Part shown: in pieces, positions 52,611 to 62,871 of the stretch | How the letters are laid out: each line of letters begins with the position of its first letter | Numbering within the stretch: position 1 is the stretch's first letter | Assembly (NCBI RefSeq): GCF_029320955.1 | Contig: NZ_CP119757.1 | Location: 4,340,001-4,404,000, forward strand | DNA length: 64,000 nucleotides | From: Flavobacterium sp. YJ01 | Lineage (GTDB): Bacteria; Bacteroidota; Bacteroidia; Flavobacteriales; Flavobacteriaceae | Direction: 5' to 3' | Notes under the pieces: generated by a model | The model's database searches: none | Told to the model about the DNA's origin: nothing | The model's input: the letters and a program-made list of their open reading frames with translations, nothing else | Program-made: the position numbers and the translations under genes

Positions 52611-55112
52611 TTATCCTGGAAATTCTCCGCCTTCTCCGCCGCCGTCATTGTTTTTAGGCATGTTTTTATCTCTTTCACCTTTTGGTTTATTAAAACGGTA
52701 AGTAAACGATAAATTGAACTGGCGTTTACGGAATTGGAATTCACTATAAGAATTTACATTGTCTAAGTATGTGTAAGATCTCATTTTTCTAGAATTAAAA
52801 ACATCGCTAATATTAAATGCAATTGTTGCTTTGTCTTTCATTACATCTTTACTAAAAGCAGTGTTCATTCCGAATTGACCTAAGTTTTTACCTTGAGCTG
52901 TTTTTTGCTCTCCATTGTACATTCCAGTCAATTGCCAATCAATTTTGTAAGGTAAGGTTACTTTAGAGTTTATTCTTGCAAACCAAGAGTTCGCCTGATT
53001 ATCTAAATTCTGAACAACCACATTTCCTTGTGTATCTGTATAACTGTTTTCTCCAGTAGTTTTTACATTAAAGAAGTTAAAGTTACTGTTCAATTTCCAC
53101 CATTTGTAAGGCGTGTAATTGAATGTAAATTCAAAACCAAATTTTTGTTCTCTTCCTAAGTTGATCGGAGAACTTTTAATTACTGGCGTACCATCAACTA
53201 CTTCACCTGGCGCAGGAGTTACCACTTCACCGTCTGGAGTTACAACATCACCAGTAGGAGATCTTACAAAACTGAAAACGTCTTTTGTGTTTTCAAAATA
53301 AGCCGAAGTATTAAAAGTTACTTTACTCCATCTTTTGATATATCCAATATCATATTTATCCGTCAAAGAAGGATCTAAATCAGGATTTCCTTGAAAGATA
53401 TTGATATTACTCGCATAGTTTACGGCAGGATTCATGAAACGTCCTCTTGGTCTCGATAAACGCTTGCTATAACTTGCAGAGAAATTACTTTGATCTGAAA
53501 TTTCGTAGCTAACAAAAGCGCTTGGAAATAAATTGTTGTATTTTTTAGTGTTGAAATCACTATTATCTAATAAGTTAACTTGGATGTTGGTATCTTCCCA
53601 TCTTAAACCAAACAAATAAGAAAATTTATTTACTTTAAAACCATATTGCGTATAAAGCGCATTGATGTTTTCTTTGTATTCTAAAGTATTAGATAAATTA
53701 GGATCGGTCACATTCTGACCATTCGAATCAAGAGTGCTAACATTGTAGATGTTATTCAAATCTCCAAAACTTCCTTTGTAACCTGCTTCAAACTGTCCAC
53801 CTTTTCCAAGAGGCAACACATAGTCAACTTGTGCTAAAACTTGCTTTTGTACTTGATCGTTTAAAGTTGTATTAAAATTTGGAGAAGCCGTAATAGTACT
53901 ATTGCTATCATCTGTATTTCTCGAAATAGAAAGATCAGCTGTAAGTTTATGTCCTTTGTCGTTGAAATTTTTAATTAAGTTCGAAGTAAATTCAACATTT
54001 TCACTTCCTGTATCAGCGTTATTTAAACGATAAGACGTTCCTGTAAAAGCTCGATTTGCATCGTAATTGTAATAATTAATCAAATCACGATCATCACCAG
54101 TATTATTTTGGTAATTAATTGCATTTGTCCAGAAAGTTGTCGGTGTAAGTGTCCATTCAACTCCAGCTCTTCCATTGAATCCGTTTCTAACACGTTTAGT
54201 ATCACGTGTTTCATCTAAGAAGTTTTTTGTAGTTCCATCTGCATTCAAATACTCAGAGTTTGTTTTACCAGCTCCTTCATTTGTTCTATAATTGTATCCA
54301 GCAGTTGTGAAATAATTTAATTTTTCGGTTTTATAATTCACATTGGCACTTAAACCATAAGTTTCTGGTAAACCTGTAGAGGCAATTAAAGTTCCATTAA
54401 AACCTTGATTTTTACCTTTTTTAAGAACAATATTGATAATTCCAGAACCTCCTTCAGCATCATAACGCGCAGATGGATTGGTAATAACTTCTACTTTATC
54501 AATAGCATCAGCAGGAAGTTGTCTTAAAGCTTCTGCCATATTAATAGCTTGCGAAGGTCTTCCGTCAATTAAAATACGAATGTTATCGCTTCCTCTTAAA
54601 CTAACATTTCCTTCAGTATCAACAGAAACAGAAGGAACATTGTCTAAAACGTCGCTAACGCTTCCGCCTTTTACAATCATATCTTGACCAACGTTGTAAA
54701 CTTTTTTGTCTAATTTTATTTCGACTGTCGATTTTTCAGCTCGAACCACAACTTCGTTAAGTTGGGCAGCATCTTCAGATAAATTAACAATACCTAAATT
54801 AGTGTCGCCTTGAATGCTTCTTTGTTTAATTTCAGTTGATTTAAAAGAGATAAATTCAACTTTTATATCGTAAGTTCCAGGTGCTACAGTAACTTCAAAT
54901 TCTCCTTTTGGATTTGTAATACCGCCTGCAATAACTTTAGTATCATTAGGAGCTGTAATAGAAATAGTTGCATATTCTAGAGGTTGTTTGCTTACTTTTT
55001 CTAAAACTTTTCCGCTGACTTTTACTTTGTTGCCGCCAGGTCCTTGTTGTGAGTAATTGTACATGCTTGTAAACAAGAATACTAGCAGTACAGCAAATTT
55101 GATTTTCTTCAT
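52611..55112 (-). CDS. Outer-membrane beta-barrel protein with a regulatory-like domain
   Basis: The 833-residue protein has a signal peptide ending NYS-Q and a carboxypeptidase-regulatory-like domain at about 30-110. A plug-like segment follows (SVSVDTEGNVSLRGSDNIRI near 155-174, then INIVLKKGK), and then a long barrel. The C terminus NLSFTYRFNKPKG followed by a Gly/Glu tail (GGGEGGEFPG) is typical of the outer_membrane_beta-barrel family. It probably imports or exports a ligand at the outer membrane. It does not adjoin a SusD-like partner. Confidence 0.85.
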   Translation of the reverse strand: MKKIKFAVLLVFLFTSMYNYSQQGPGGNKVKVSGKVLEKVSKQPLEYATISITAPNDTKVIAGGITNPKGEFEVTVAPGTYDIKVEFISFKSTEIKQRSIQGDTNLGIVNLSEDAAQLNEVVVRAEKSTVEIKLDKKVYNVGQDMIVKGGSVSDVLDNVPSVSVDTEGNVSLRGSDNIRILIDGRPSQAINMAEALRQLPADAIDKVEVITNPSARYDAEGGSGIINIVLKKGKNQGFNGTLIASTGLPETYGLSANVNYKTEKLNYFTTAGYNYRTNEGAGKTNSEYLNADGTTKNFLDETRDTKRVRNGFNGRAGVEWTLTPTTFWTNAINYQNNTGDDRDLINYYNYDANRAFTGTSYRLNNADTGSENVEFTSNLIKNFNDKGHKLTADLSISRNTDDSNSTITASPNFNTTLNDQVQKQVLAQVDYVLPLGKGGQFEAGYKGSFGDLNNIYNVSTLDSNGQNVTDPNLSNTLEYKENINALYTQYGFKVNKFSYLFGLRWEDTNIQVNLLDNSDFNTKKYNNLFPSAFVSYEISDQSNFSASYSKRLSRPRGRFMNPAVNYASNINIFQGNPDLDPSLTDKYDIGYIKRWSKVTFNTSAYFENTKDVFSFVRSPTGDVVTPDGEVVTPAPGEVVDGTPVIKSSPINLGREQKFGFEFTFNYTPYKWWKLNSNFNFFNVKTTGENSYTDTQGNVVVQNLDNQANSWFARINSKVTLPYKIDWQLTGMYNGEQKTAQGKNLGQFGMNTAFSKDVMKDKATIAFNISDVFNSRKMRSYTYLDNVNSYSEFQFRKRQFNLSFTYRFNKPKGERDKNMPKNNDGGGEGGEFPG

Positions 55113-55202
55113 TTTTGGTTTTTCTTTTCTCTTTAGACGGCAAATGTAGTTTTTGGTTTAAAGAAAGAAATCACAAAAAAATGTTAATGAAGTATTTTAG
55201 AA

Positions 55203-55547
55203 TCAATCTAAAAAAGAAGCAACAAGATCTGGATCTCTGCCAATTATAGCTTTTCCGTCTTTTACAACAATAGGTCTTTCTATTAAAATTGGATTTTCGA
55301 CCATCGCATTTATAATTTGTTCTTCGTTTAAAGTTTTTCCTTTAAAGTTTTCGATCCAGATTTTTTCTTTGGTTCTAACCAACTGAATTGGCTCTAAATT
55401 AAGTTGTTTCAACAGTTTTTTTAGTTCATCAGCACTTGGCGTTTCTGTCAAGTAAGGAATAATTTCAAATTCTTGTTTAGATTGTTCGATAAAAGCAAGA
55501 CAGTTTCTTGATTTTCCGCATCTCGGATTATGATAAATTTGTATCAT
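55203..55547 (-). CDS. ArsC/Spx-type thioredoxin-fold protein
   Basis: The 114-residue protein has the N-terminal motif YHNPRCGKSRNC with Cys10, a CxxS arrangement, and ends in IVVKDGKAIIGRDPDLVASFL. This fits the ArsC-like family (arsenate reductase with glutaredoxin, or the YffB-like group). The three conserved arginines of ArsC cannot all be confirmed (Arg94-type residues are present in ERPIVV), so arsenate reduction is only one option. It stands alone. Confidence 0.8.
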   Translation of the reverse strand: MIQIYHNPRCGKSRNCLAFIEQSKQEFEIIPYLTETPSADELKKLLKQLNLEPIQLVRTKEKIWIENFKGKTLNEEQIINAMVENPILIERPIVVKDGKAIIGRDPDLVASFLD

Positions 55548-55662
55548 TTTGTTATATTTAAGGGTTCAAATATTTGTAAGGCAAAAAAGAGGTAGTTTTG
55601 CAAAGCCAAAAGTAAGATTTACTTATGGAATTTGAATTCTCATTTTTTTAAATTTTAAATTT

Positions 55663-56619
55663 ATGTTTTTAGAACAAGGAATTAAGCCTGAAAATAAATT
55701 TTGGAAATATCTCGTAGGATCTCTTTTTATTATAGCAGCATCTTTTGTAGGGCAAATTCCGCTTACTGCCGCAGTATTTTATAAAGCTTTTAGCCAAGGT
55801 AAGGCATTTCCAACAACAAATGATGATGTTATGAAAATGTTTGAGTCTAATACGACGCTCTTTCTTGTAATGATTTCGTTCGTTTTTGCCTTTGCAGGAA
55901 TTTACTTTGTAGTTAAATATATTCATCATCAGACAGTATTATCAATAACTACGGCAAGACCAAAAATAGACTGGAAACGAATTTGGTTTTCTTTCTTTTT
56001 GTGGACTTTTATTTCGCTGGTTAGTTTTTCAATCGTTTATCTAAGCTCTCCAGAAAAATTTGTTTTAAGTTTTAAATTAGTTCCGTTTCTAATTTTAGTT
56101 GTTTTAGGTTCTATATTAATTCCGATACAAACCAGTACAGAAGAATATGTTTTTAGAGGATATTTAATGCAAGGATTTGCAAATTTGGCTAGAAATAGAT
56201 GGTTTCCTCTTATTATGACTTCGGTTATTTTTGGCTCAATGCATTGGTTTAATCCTGAAGTAGTTAAAATGGGAAATATTGTAATGATATATTATATAGG
56301 AACAGGATTGTTTTTAGGGGTTATCACTTTGATGGATGAAGGAATGGAATTGGCATTAGGATTTCATGCGGCAAATAATCTTGTTGGAGCTCTTTTAGTG
56401 ACCTCAGATTGGACCGTTTTTCAGACATATTCGATATTTAGAGATCTTTCAGAACCATCGGCAGGAATAGACGTGATTCTACCGGTTGTAATCATATATC
56501 CAATTTTACTTTTCATTTTTAGCAAAAAATATGGTTGGACAAATTGGAAAGAAAAATTAACAGACGAGATTAAAAATGTAGAAGTAAAAAATAAAAAGTA
56601 TGCAAAACTTAACTCATAA
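55663..56619 (+). CDS. CPBP-family intramembrane metalloprotease
   Basis: The 318-residue protein has about eight spans. It has the CPBP motifs EEYVFRGYLMQ (Glu160, Glu161, Arg165), SMHWFNPE (His194) and GFHAANN near 237. Members cleave or chaperone prenylated or bacteriocin-linked membrane proteins. The menE-like gene starts inside its 3' end, with a 20-base overlap. Confidence 0.88.
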   Translation: MFLEQGIKPENKFWKYLVGSLFIIAASFVGQIPLTAAVFYKAFSQGKAFPTTNDDVMKMFESNTTLFLVMISFVFAFAGIYFVVKYIHHQTVLSITTARPKIDWKRIWFSFFLWTFISLVSFSIVYLSSPEKFVLSFKLVPFLILVVLGSILIPIQTSTEEYVFRGYLMQGFANLARNRWFPLIMTSVIFGSMHWFNPEVVKMGNIVMIYYIGTGLFLGVITLMDEGMELALGFHAANNLVGALLVTSDWTVFQTYSIFRDLSEPSAGIDVILPVVIIYPILLFIFSKKYGWTNWKEKLTDEIKNVEVKNKKYAKLNS

Positions 56620-57643
56620 CAACGTTCATAATTATTTTAAGCTAAACGGTTATCATTTAAATGCAAAAGATTTATGCCGTGCTGCCTATAGTTATGTTAA
56701 AGAAGGTGATGCTTACGAGCGTTCCATTGGTGAATTCTTTTTAGATTGGTTTGATAAAAAGAATTATATCGAAATGACAACTTCGGGAACTACCGGACTT
56801 CCAAAATTGGTAAGATTAGAAAAAAAAGCAATGATTCAGTCTGCACTTGCAACGGGCGATTTTTTCGATTTAAAACCTGGCGATAAAGCTTTATTGTGCC
56901 TTCCTACACAATTTATCGCAGGAAAAATGATGTTGGTGCGAAGTTTAATTTTAGGATTAGAACTAGAAGTTGTTTCTCCGAGTCTTCATCCGCTTGAACT
57001 AAATACAACAACATACGATTTTGTTGCGATGGTTCCGCTTCAAGTTCAAAATTCAATTAATGGACTTTCAAAAGTTCGTAAATTGATTATTGGTGGAGCT
57101 AAAATGGATTCTTCTTTAGAAGAAAAACTTTTACCTCTAAAAACAGAGATTTATGAAACCTACGGAATGACAGAAACGATTACGCATATTGCGGCAAAGC
57201 GTTTAGGAGATTCTGTTTTTTCAATTCTACCAAATGTAAAAATATCGCAAGACGACCGCGGATGTTTGGTTATCAATGTTGCAACAATTTCTGATGAAGC
57301 GATTGTAACGAATGATTTGGTAGAATTATTAAATGATCAACAATTTATTTTTTTAGGAAGAATTGACAATGTAATTAATAGTGGAGGAGTGAAGCTGATT
57401 CCTGAGCAGATTGAAGCTAAATTAACAGGGAAAATAAATAGCAGGTTTTTTGTAACTGGACTTCCAGACACTACTTTAGGAGAAAAATTAGTTTTGGTTA
57501 TTGAAGGAGAAAAACAAGAATTTCCAGCAGATTTTTTTGATGTTCTTGGTAAATATGAAAAACCAAAAGAAATAGTTTTTGTTTCTAAATTTAAAGAAAA
57601 CGAAAACGGAAAATTATTAAGAAAACCTACTTTACAAGATTAA
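56600..57643 (+). CDS. menE: o-Succinylbenzoate-CoA ligase (MenE-like AMP-forming ligase)
   Basis: The 347-residue protein has the AMP-binding P loop TTSGTTGLPKLVRLEKKAM, the adenine motif ETYGMTETITHIAAK, the hinge GRIDNVINSGGVKLIPEQIE, and the catalytic Lys in ENENGKLLRK. The short length fits bacteroidal MenE, which activates o-succinylbenzoate in menaquinone synthesis. The start overlaps the protease gene by 20 bases. Other short acyl-CoA ligases are possible, but MenE is most likely. Confidence 0.85.
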   Translation: MQNLTHNNVHNYFKLNGYHLNAKDLCRAAYSYVKEGDAYERSIGEFFLDWFDKKNYIEMTTSGTTGLPKLVRLEKKAMIQSALATGDFFDLKPGDKALLCLPTQFIAGKMMLVRSLILGLELEVVSPSLHPLELNTTTYDFVAMVPLQVQNSINGLSKVRKLIIGGAKMDSSLEEKLLPLKTEIYETYGMTETITHIAAKRLGDSVFSILPNVKISQDDRGCLVINVATISDEAIVTNDLVELLNDQQFIFLGRIDNVINSGGVKLIPEQIEAKLTGKINSRFFVTGLPDTTLGEKLVLVIEGEKQEFPADFFDVLGKYEKPKEIVFVSKFKENENGKLLRKPTLQD

Positions 57644-57662
57644 AGACCAAGTTTTCGCAATC

Positions 57663-57692
57663 TTGTCATTTCTCCTTACGTAGAAATGACAA
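57663..57692. repeat. Short inverted repeat TTGTCATTTCT/AGAAATGACAA
   Basis: Perfect 11-bp arms with an 8-base loop CCTTACGT resemble the ends of the repeats at 28979 and 29111. It follows the menE-like gene by 20 bases. Confidence 0.7.
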
Positions 57693-57738
57693 AACAGTGA
57701 GAATAATTGTTTGAAGAGTAGAAAAAAAATGAAAATAA

Positions 57739-57781
57739 AAAATCCCAAATTTCAATAACTCAGATTGAAATTTGGGATTTT
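57739..57781. terminator. Bidirectional terminator between menE and the methyltransferase gene
   Basis: AAAATCCCAAATTTCAAT at 57739-57756 pairs perfectly with ATTGAAATTTGGGATTTT at 57764-57781. A-rich and T-rich flanks fit termination of both convergent genes. Confidence 0.75.
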
Positions 57782-57833
57782 AAATATTAAGCAATTCCAA
57801 GGTTAGAATTTGGAATTTAAATATTGGAATTTC

Positions 57834-59048
57834 CTATTTTTTACGTTCCAGTAAAGCCATATAGAATCCGTCAAAGCCAGATTCAGACGCAAGCATTTTA
57901 CGATCTTCAACAAAAGTAAATTGCTGTCCGATTTCTGTTTTTAAGAATTTCTCTACTTGCTCTTGATTTTCTGATGGTAAAACAGAACAAGTTGCGTAAA
58001 CTAATTTTCCGCCTGGTTTTACAATTTTAGAATAACTTTCTAAAACCTCACTCTGAACTTTACGAATGTTATCTATAAATTCAGGCTGTAATTTCCATTT
58101 AGAATCTGGATTTCTTTTTAAAACTCCTAATCCGCTACAAGGTGCGTCAATCAAAACACGATCTGCTTTTTCGTGCAATTTTTTGATCACTTTTGTACTG
58201 TCAATAATGCGGTATTCAATATTAAAAGCGCCATTTCTTTTTGCTCTTAATTTCAATTGTTTCAATTTACTTTCGTACAAATCCATTGCAATTAGCTGTC
58301 CTTTATTTTCCATTAAAGAAGCCATGTGCAATGTTTTTCCCCCCGCTCCAGCGCAAGTATCTACAACTCGCATTCCTGGTTTAACATCCAAAAATCCAGC
58401 AACTAATTGTGAGTTAGCATCCTGAACTTCAAAAAGTCCTTGTTTAAAAGCATCAGTCAAAAATACATTTGCTCTTTCTTTTAAAACTAGTGCTTCAGGT
58501 TGATCTTTTAAATATTCTGTTTCAATATTTAAATCCATCAAAGTGTTTCTAAGGCTTTCTTTAGTTCCTTTCAAAGTGTTAGTTCTAAGAATAACTTTTG
58601 CTGGCTGATTTTGTGCCGCAATTTCTTTCGACCAAACTTTTTCACCTAATTCTTTTACTCCTAATTCATCCATCCAATCAGGAATAGATTCTTTTAGAGC
58701 TCTTTTTTTAGATAATTCGTCAAAACGGCCTTTTATTTTTCTTTCTGGTGTTCCTTCCAATTGTCTCCAATCTGGAATTGGGTAACCGCGCAGAACTGCC
58801 CAAACGGCAAACATTCTCCAAAGGTTATCTCTATCGTAAGGTTCTTTTACTTCGGCAATTTCAGCGTACAATCGTTTCCAACGAACAATTTCGTATATCG
58901 TTTCAGCAACAAACTTCCTGTCAGAACTTCCCCAACGTTTGTCTTTTTTTAATGCTCTAGCTACCACTTTATCAGCATATTCTCCTTCGTTGAAAATAGC
59001 ATTCAAAGAGTCAATGGTAGTATAAACTAAATTTCTGTGTAATCTCAT
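57834..59048 (-). CDS. RsmB/NOP-type rRNA (cytosine-5) methyltransferase
   Basis: The 404-residue protein has a NusB-like helical N-terminal part and the SAM-binding motif VVDTCAGAGGKTLHM at 228-242. The catalytic motif DAPCSGLGVLKRNPD has Cys304, and the assisting motif YATCSVLPSENQ has Cys354. This pairing marks NOL1/NOP2/sun enzymes that methylate rRNA C5. RsmB (16S C967) is the most likely target, but RsmF or YebU types cannot be excluded. Confidence 0.88.
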   Translation of the reverse strand: MRLHRNLVYTTIDSLNAIFNEGEYADKVVARALKKDKRWGSSDRKFVAETIYEIVRWKRLYAEIAEVKEPYDRDNLWRMFAVWAVLRGYPIPDWRQLEGTPERKIKGRFDELSKKRALKESIPDWMDELGVKELGEKVWSKEIAAQNQPAKVILRTNTLKGTKESLRNTLMDLNIETEYLKDQPEALVLKERANVFLTDAFKQGLFEVQDANSQLVAGFLDVKPGMRVVDTCAGAGGKTLHMASLMENKGQLIAMDLYESKLKQLKLRAKRNGAFNIEYRIIDSTKVIKKLHEKADRVLIDAPCSGLGVLKRNPDSKWKLQPEFIDNIRKVQSEVLESYSKIVKPGGKLVYATCSVLPSENQEQVEKFLKTEIGQQFTFVEDRKMLASESGFDGFYMALLERKK

Positions 59049-59139
59049 TTCTATATTTTGAGTTGCAAAGGTACTATTAATTGATTGAAAGTTAAATTTT
59101 TAATACTGAATCTTATTTAGACTTTCATTAAATGAAAAA

Positions 59140-59160
59140 AACACTCCAATTTAGAGTGTT
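59140..59160 (-). terminator. Terminator of the kup gene
   Basis: AACACTC at 59140-59146 pairs with GAGTGTT at 59154-59160. The minus-strand end is T-rich (from the A run before 59140). Confidence 0.7.
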
Positions 59161-59183
59161 TTTTGAACTTATTGTTAAGCATT

Positions 59184-61163
59184 TTATTCTTTTGAAATAA
59201 TACGCGTTAATCCAATATTTTCTGGAGCATGAAGCACCATTGGGAATTTCTCTATTTTAACAGAGCTACTGTCTAAACCGAAAGCTCTTTCTTCAGACAA
59301 ACTCAGTTTTTTGATGAAGAAATAAGAATTCATGATAATGTTTTCATGCCATCTTAAATCATTGTCGTTTGATAAGAATTTCTCAGACAATACAAATTTA
59401 AAGTCTCCAATAATATTGTTTTTGTTTAAAGATTCGTAACGGCTGGTAATATCAACTTCTCCGCGTTTTACCATGTCTTTGATAACTTCTCTAAACATCA
59501 AATTGATTTTGGTTGGTTCTCTAAAACCTAAATTAAAGTCAATTCTATAAATATCGTCTTTAGCAATTTCAGTTACTTTATATTGTGTTTTATAAGGTTC
59601 AGTCAAAATATTAACGTGAACAAACCAATAAATATCAGCTCTTTTTGGACGTTTTTGAAGAATAGAATAAATGATTTTTTCCTCTAATTCATCAACACGA
59701 TTCGCATTCGTCATATAAACCAAATGCGTTGCGTATTTCGGAATAGATAAATCTTGGCTCAATTCTACTAAAACTTGTTTATAGTCATCAACCTTAACCA
59801 CTTTCGTGTAGTTTTTGTTGATTTTTTTAGCTAAATACCAGATTGTCATTACAGATATCAACATACTTGCAATGATTAAGGTTACATAACCACCTTCTGC
59901 AAATTTGGTAATATTAGCAAAAAGGAAACTAAACTCAATTAATAAATAAATGGTGATAAGCGGTACCATAAAGTACAGTTTTACACGCTTCATAATTAAG
60001 TAGTAGTTTAACAGAATCGTCGTCATGATCATGCACAGAATAATCGCAAGACCATACGCATGTTCCATATTTCCTGATTTTTCGAAGTGTAATACAATTC
60101 CAACACAACCAAAAAACAATAGCCAGTTGATTGACGGAATGTATAATTGACCTTTTACTTCTGTAGGATATTTAATTTTTACTTTAGGCCAGAAATTAAG
60201 ACGCATTGCCTCGTTTATCAAAGTAAACGAACCACTAATAAGTGCTTGAGAAGCGATAACGGCTGCTAAAGTTGCAACTACAATTCCGAATGGTAAAAAC
60301 CAATGTGGCATTATTAAGTAAAATGGATTTCCATTTTCTCCGCCTAATTGCTGTAAAGTGCTTCCTTCATGGTGAATTAAATAAGCCGCTTGTCCAAAGT
60401 AGTTTAAAACTAAAGTCGTTTTTACAAACATCCAGCTAATTCTGATGTTTTTTCTACCACAGTGTCCCATGTCAGAATATAACGCTTCAGCTCCAGTTGT
60501 ACATAAAAATACAAATCCTAGAACGAAGAAACCATCAGGATGTATAGATAATAAATGATAAGCGTAATATGGATTAATCGCTTTGATAACTTCTGGATAA
60601 TTAAGCACTTGAATTGTACCTAAAGTTCCAAGCATGGCAAACCAGATTAACATCATTGGCGCAAAGAATTTACCAACCAATTTAGTTCCGAATTGCTGAA
60701 TTGTAAATAAAACAAATAAAATACTGATTACAATGTAAACAATAGTTTGTGTTTGCATTGTTGGATAAAATGCCCTAATTCCCTCTACAGCAGATGAAAT
60801 CGAGATAGGTGGAGTAATAATTCCGTCGGCGAGCAAGGCACTACCTCCAATAATGGCGGGAACAATAAGCCACTGAATTTTTGTTTTTTTGACTAATGCA
60901 TAAAGTGCAAAAATTCCTCCCTCACCGTGGTTGTCTGCGCTTAAGGTAATAAGTACATATTTAATTGTAGTTTGTAATGTCAAAGTCCAAAAAACACAAG
61001 AAATACCTCCTAAAACAATATCGGCATTAATGGTGTGATCGCCCAAAATGGCTTTCATTACATATAAAGGAGAGGTACCAATATCTCCATAAATAATCCC
61101 TAAAGTAATCAATAAACCCCCAATAGACAACTTACTATGTAAGTTTTTATGCGATGCGCTCAT
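59184..61163 (-). CDS. kup: Kup potassium:proton symporter
   Basis: I start at MSASHKNLHSKLSIGG (659 residues), because the 19 codons before it are not like the family. The signature GIIYGDIGTSPLYVMKAI lies near residues 22-40, and GGEGGIFALYAL-type LSADNHGEGGIFALYALV follows near 75-92. About twelve spans run to residue 440, then a cytoplasmic domain of about 200 residues. It imports potassium by proton symport. It stands alone in its orientation. Confidence 0.93.
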   Translation of the reverse strand: MSASHKNLHSKLSIGGLLITLGIIYGDIGTSPLYVMKAILGDHTINADIVLGGISCVFWTLTLQTTIKYVLITLSADNHGEGGIFALYALVKKTKIQWLIVPAIIGGSALLADGIITPPISISSAVEGIRAFYPTMQTQTIVYIVISILFVLFTIQQFGTKLVGKFFAPMMLIWFAMLGTLGTIQVLNYPEVIKAINPYYAYHLLSIHPDGFFVLGFVFLCTTGAEALYSDMGHCGRKNIRISWMFVKTTLVLNYFGQAAYLIHHEGSTLQQLGGENGNPFYLIMPHWFLPFGIVVATLAAVIASQALISGSFTLINEAMRLNFWPKVKIKYPTEVKGQLYIPSINWLLFFGCVGIVLHFEKSGNMEHAYGLAIILCMIMTTILLNYYLIMKRVKLYFMVPLITIYLLIEFSFLFANITKFAEGGYVTLIIASMLISVMTIWYLAKKINKNYTKVVKVDDYKQVLVELSQDLSIPKYATHLVYMTNANRVDELEEKIIYSILQKRPKRADIYWFVHVNILTEPYKTQYKVTEIAKDDIYRIDFNLGFREPTKINLMFREVIKDMVKRGEVDITSRYESLNKNNIIGDFKFVLSEKFLSNDNDLRWHENIIMNSYFFIKKLSLSEERAFGLDSSSVKIEKFPMVLHAPENIGLTRIISKE

Positions 61164-61240
61164 GTATATTTTTATAAAAGACGGTTGCAAATTTACTGTT
61201 TTAAAACAAATTAGCAGCAATTAAAATTAAAAAGATAAAA

Positions 61241-61268
61241 AAAAGCACAATCGTAAAATTGTGCTTTT
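61241..61268 (-). terminator. Terminator of the Tyr/Arg-rich lipoprotein gene
   Basis: AAAAGCACAAT at 61241-61251 pairs perfectly with ATTGTGCTTTT at 61258-61268, and the minus-strand read ends in T residues. It lies 23 bases beyond the stop. Confidence 0.75.
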
Positions 61269-61291
61269 CTTAATTATGGTTTTTAATAAAA

Positions 61292-62629
61292 TTAACCTCT
61301 TCTTCCGCCGCCGCCTCTATTGTTAGAGCCACTCTCTCTTTGTGGTTGTCCTCCTCTAGATTCTTGGCTTACTCTAGAAGTTTCCTGACTTGCTCTTGGA
61401 GCTTCAGAACGTTGTTGAGTTTGTGCTGGTCTAGCAGAATATTCTCTGTTAGAACTAGATCTGTTTTCAGAATTGCTTCTTGGCATTTCAGCTCTTTGAA
61501 CTGGAGCAGATTGTGTTGTGTTTCCTCTATTTTGAGAATAATTTCTATTCTCTGATCTTTGAGAAGACATTTCACGATTAGAGCCTCTATTTTCTGAATT
61601 TCCTCTTGAAGTTACTCCTGAATTGTTATTTCTAGATTCTGTTCTTGAAGTATTTTCAACTCTTGCAGAATTGTTTCCTCTGTTTGAATAGTCTCTGTTT
61701 ATGGTTGTTTCTGTACTTTTGTTTGCAGTTCTATTGCTAGAATTGTAATTTCTATCTACAGAAGTTCTACTAGTCGAATTTCTGTTTTCAGCATAATTTC
61801 TGTTAGTTGTTCTATTGTCAGAAGATATTGGTCTTGCACTACTTCCTCTATTAGTATTATAACTATTTCTATTAGATTCTCTGCTGGCTACACGTCTTTG
61901 ATCTAATTCGTATCTGTTTGTAGCATTAGAATGTCTTTGAGCAAAACTATAGTTTGGACGCATTCTTTCGTAGCCATAAGTTCGTCTTGTTTCATAGATA
62001 ACTGGAGCTCTGTAACTTCTTCTCACATTTACATAGTTGTAGCTGTTGTGAACGTTTATACATACATTTACATTGTTTCTGTATCTGTAAACTGGATATG
62101 GCGCCCAAGCTGTGTAATATGTAGGGTAATAACCCCAATACCAAGTTGAGTAATATGGTCTGTAATTGTTTACCCAAAATGAAGTATAAATTACCGGTGC
62201 AACACTATAAACAGGCTCATAAATGTAATTTGCTCCATACAGGTAAGAGTTACCTACAATTTGAACACTAACTTTGTTGTAATTATCTCTTTCAACATCA
62301 ATAGTGGCAACGTCTTGATAAACGTCACGGTCTAAAACAGCTTGTATAATTACTACGTGAGTTCTGTCTTCTACACTCTCGATTACACGAAGATAATCTA
62401 CTTCATCATCGCCATTAAGGTCAAGGTTAGAAATTTGATATTTTGGATCATTTAATCTTCTTTCAAAATCTTGAAGATTAGCAGATTCTCCAAACATCGA
62501 AGCGACTGCTCTTAAATCTAAATTATCGCTTATATCTGAGTTCTTTGCGTATACGGTAGTTTGATTTTGTGCTGCACAAGAACCAAAAACTAAGGCTATC
62601 ATCGCTATTAAAAGTAATTTCGTTTTCAT
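61292..62629 (-). CDS. Lipoprotein with a Tyr-rich middle and an Asn/Arg/Ser-rich tail
   Basis: The 445-residue protein has a lipobox with Cys18 (LVFGSCAAQ). A folded region lies at 30-130 and includes LDLNGDDEVDYLRVIE, with acidic spacing like an EF-hand loop, and the segment THVVIIQAVLDRDVYQDVAT. A Tyr/Trp-rich stretch follows at 140-215 (YWGYYPTYYTAWAPYPVYRY), then about 230 residues of Asn, Arg, Ser and Gly ending GGGGRRG. It is probably exported to the envelope. No function can be named. Confidence 0.7.
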   Translation of the reverse strand: MKTKLLLIAMIALVFGSCAAQNQTTVYAKNSDISDNLDLRAVASMFGESANLQDFERRLNDPKYQISNLDLNGDDEVDYLRVIESVEDRTHVVIIQAVLDRDVYQDVATIDVERDNYNKVSVQIVGNSYLYGANYIYEPVYSVAPVIYTSFWVNNYRPYYSTWYWGYYPTYYTAWAPYPVYRYRNNVNVCINVHNSYNYVNVRRSYRAPVIYETRRTYGYERMRPNYSFAQRHSNATNRYELDQRRVASRESNRNSYNTNRGSSARPISSDNRTTNRNYAENRNSTSRTSVDRNYNSSNRTANKSTETTINRDYSNRGNNSARVENTSRTESRNNNSGVTSRGNSENRGSNREMSSQRSENRNYSQNRGNTTQSAPVQRAEMPRSNSENRSSSNREYSARPAQTQQRSEAPRASQETSRVSQESRGGQPQRESGSNNRGGGGRRG

Positions 62630-62871
62630 GACTAAATTATATTAAATTATTTTTTCTATAAGTGAATATCCAATTACTGTGCCATAAATCTTTTGTATAA
62701 CAATCTTGTTTTTAAACAGCTGAAAATCAATTTATTGAATATATGTTTCTGTTTTTTATTCTGTTTAAGAATAAAATAGTGTGTAAATTTTATTTTTTTG
62801 AAAAAGAAAATAAACCTATTTGAAATTTTATAAATAATCGTATTTTAGCGTTAACCAAATTTTGATTTCCT

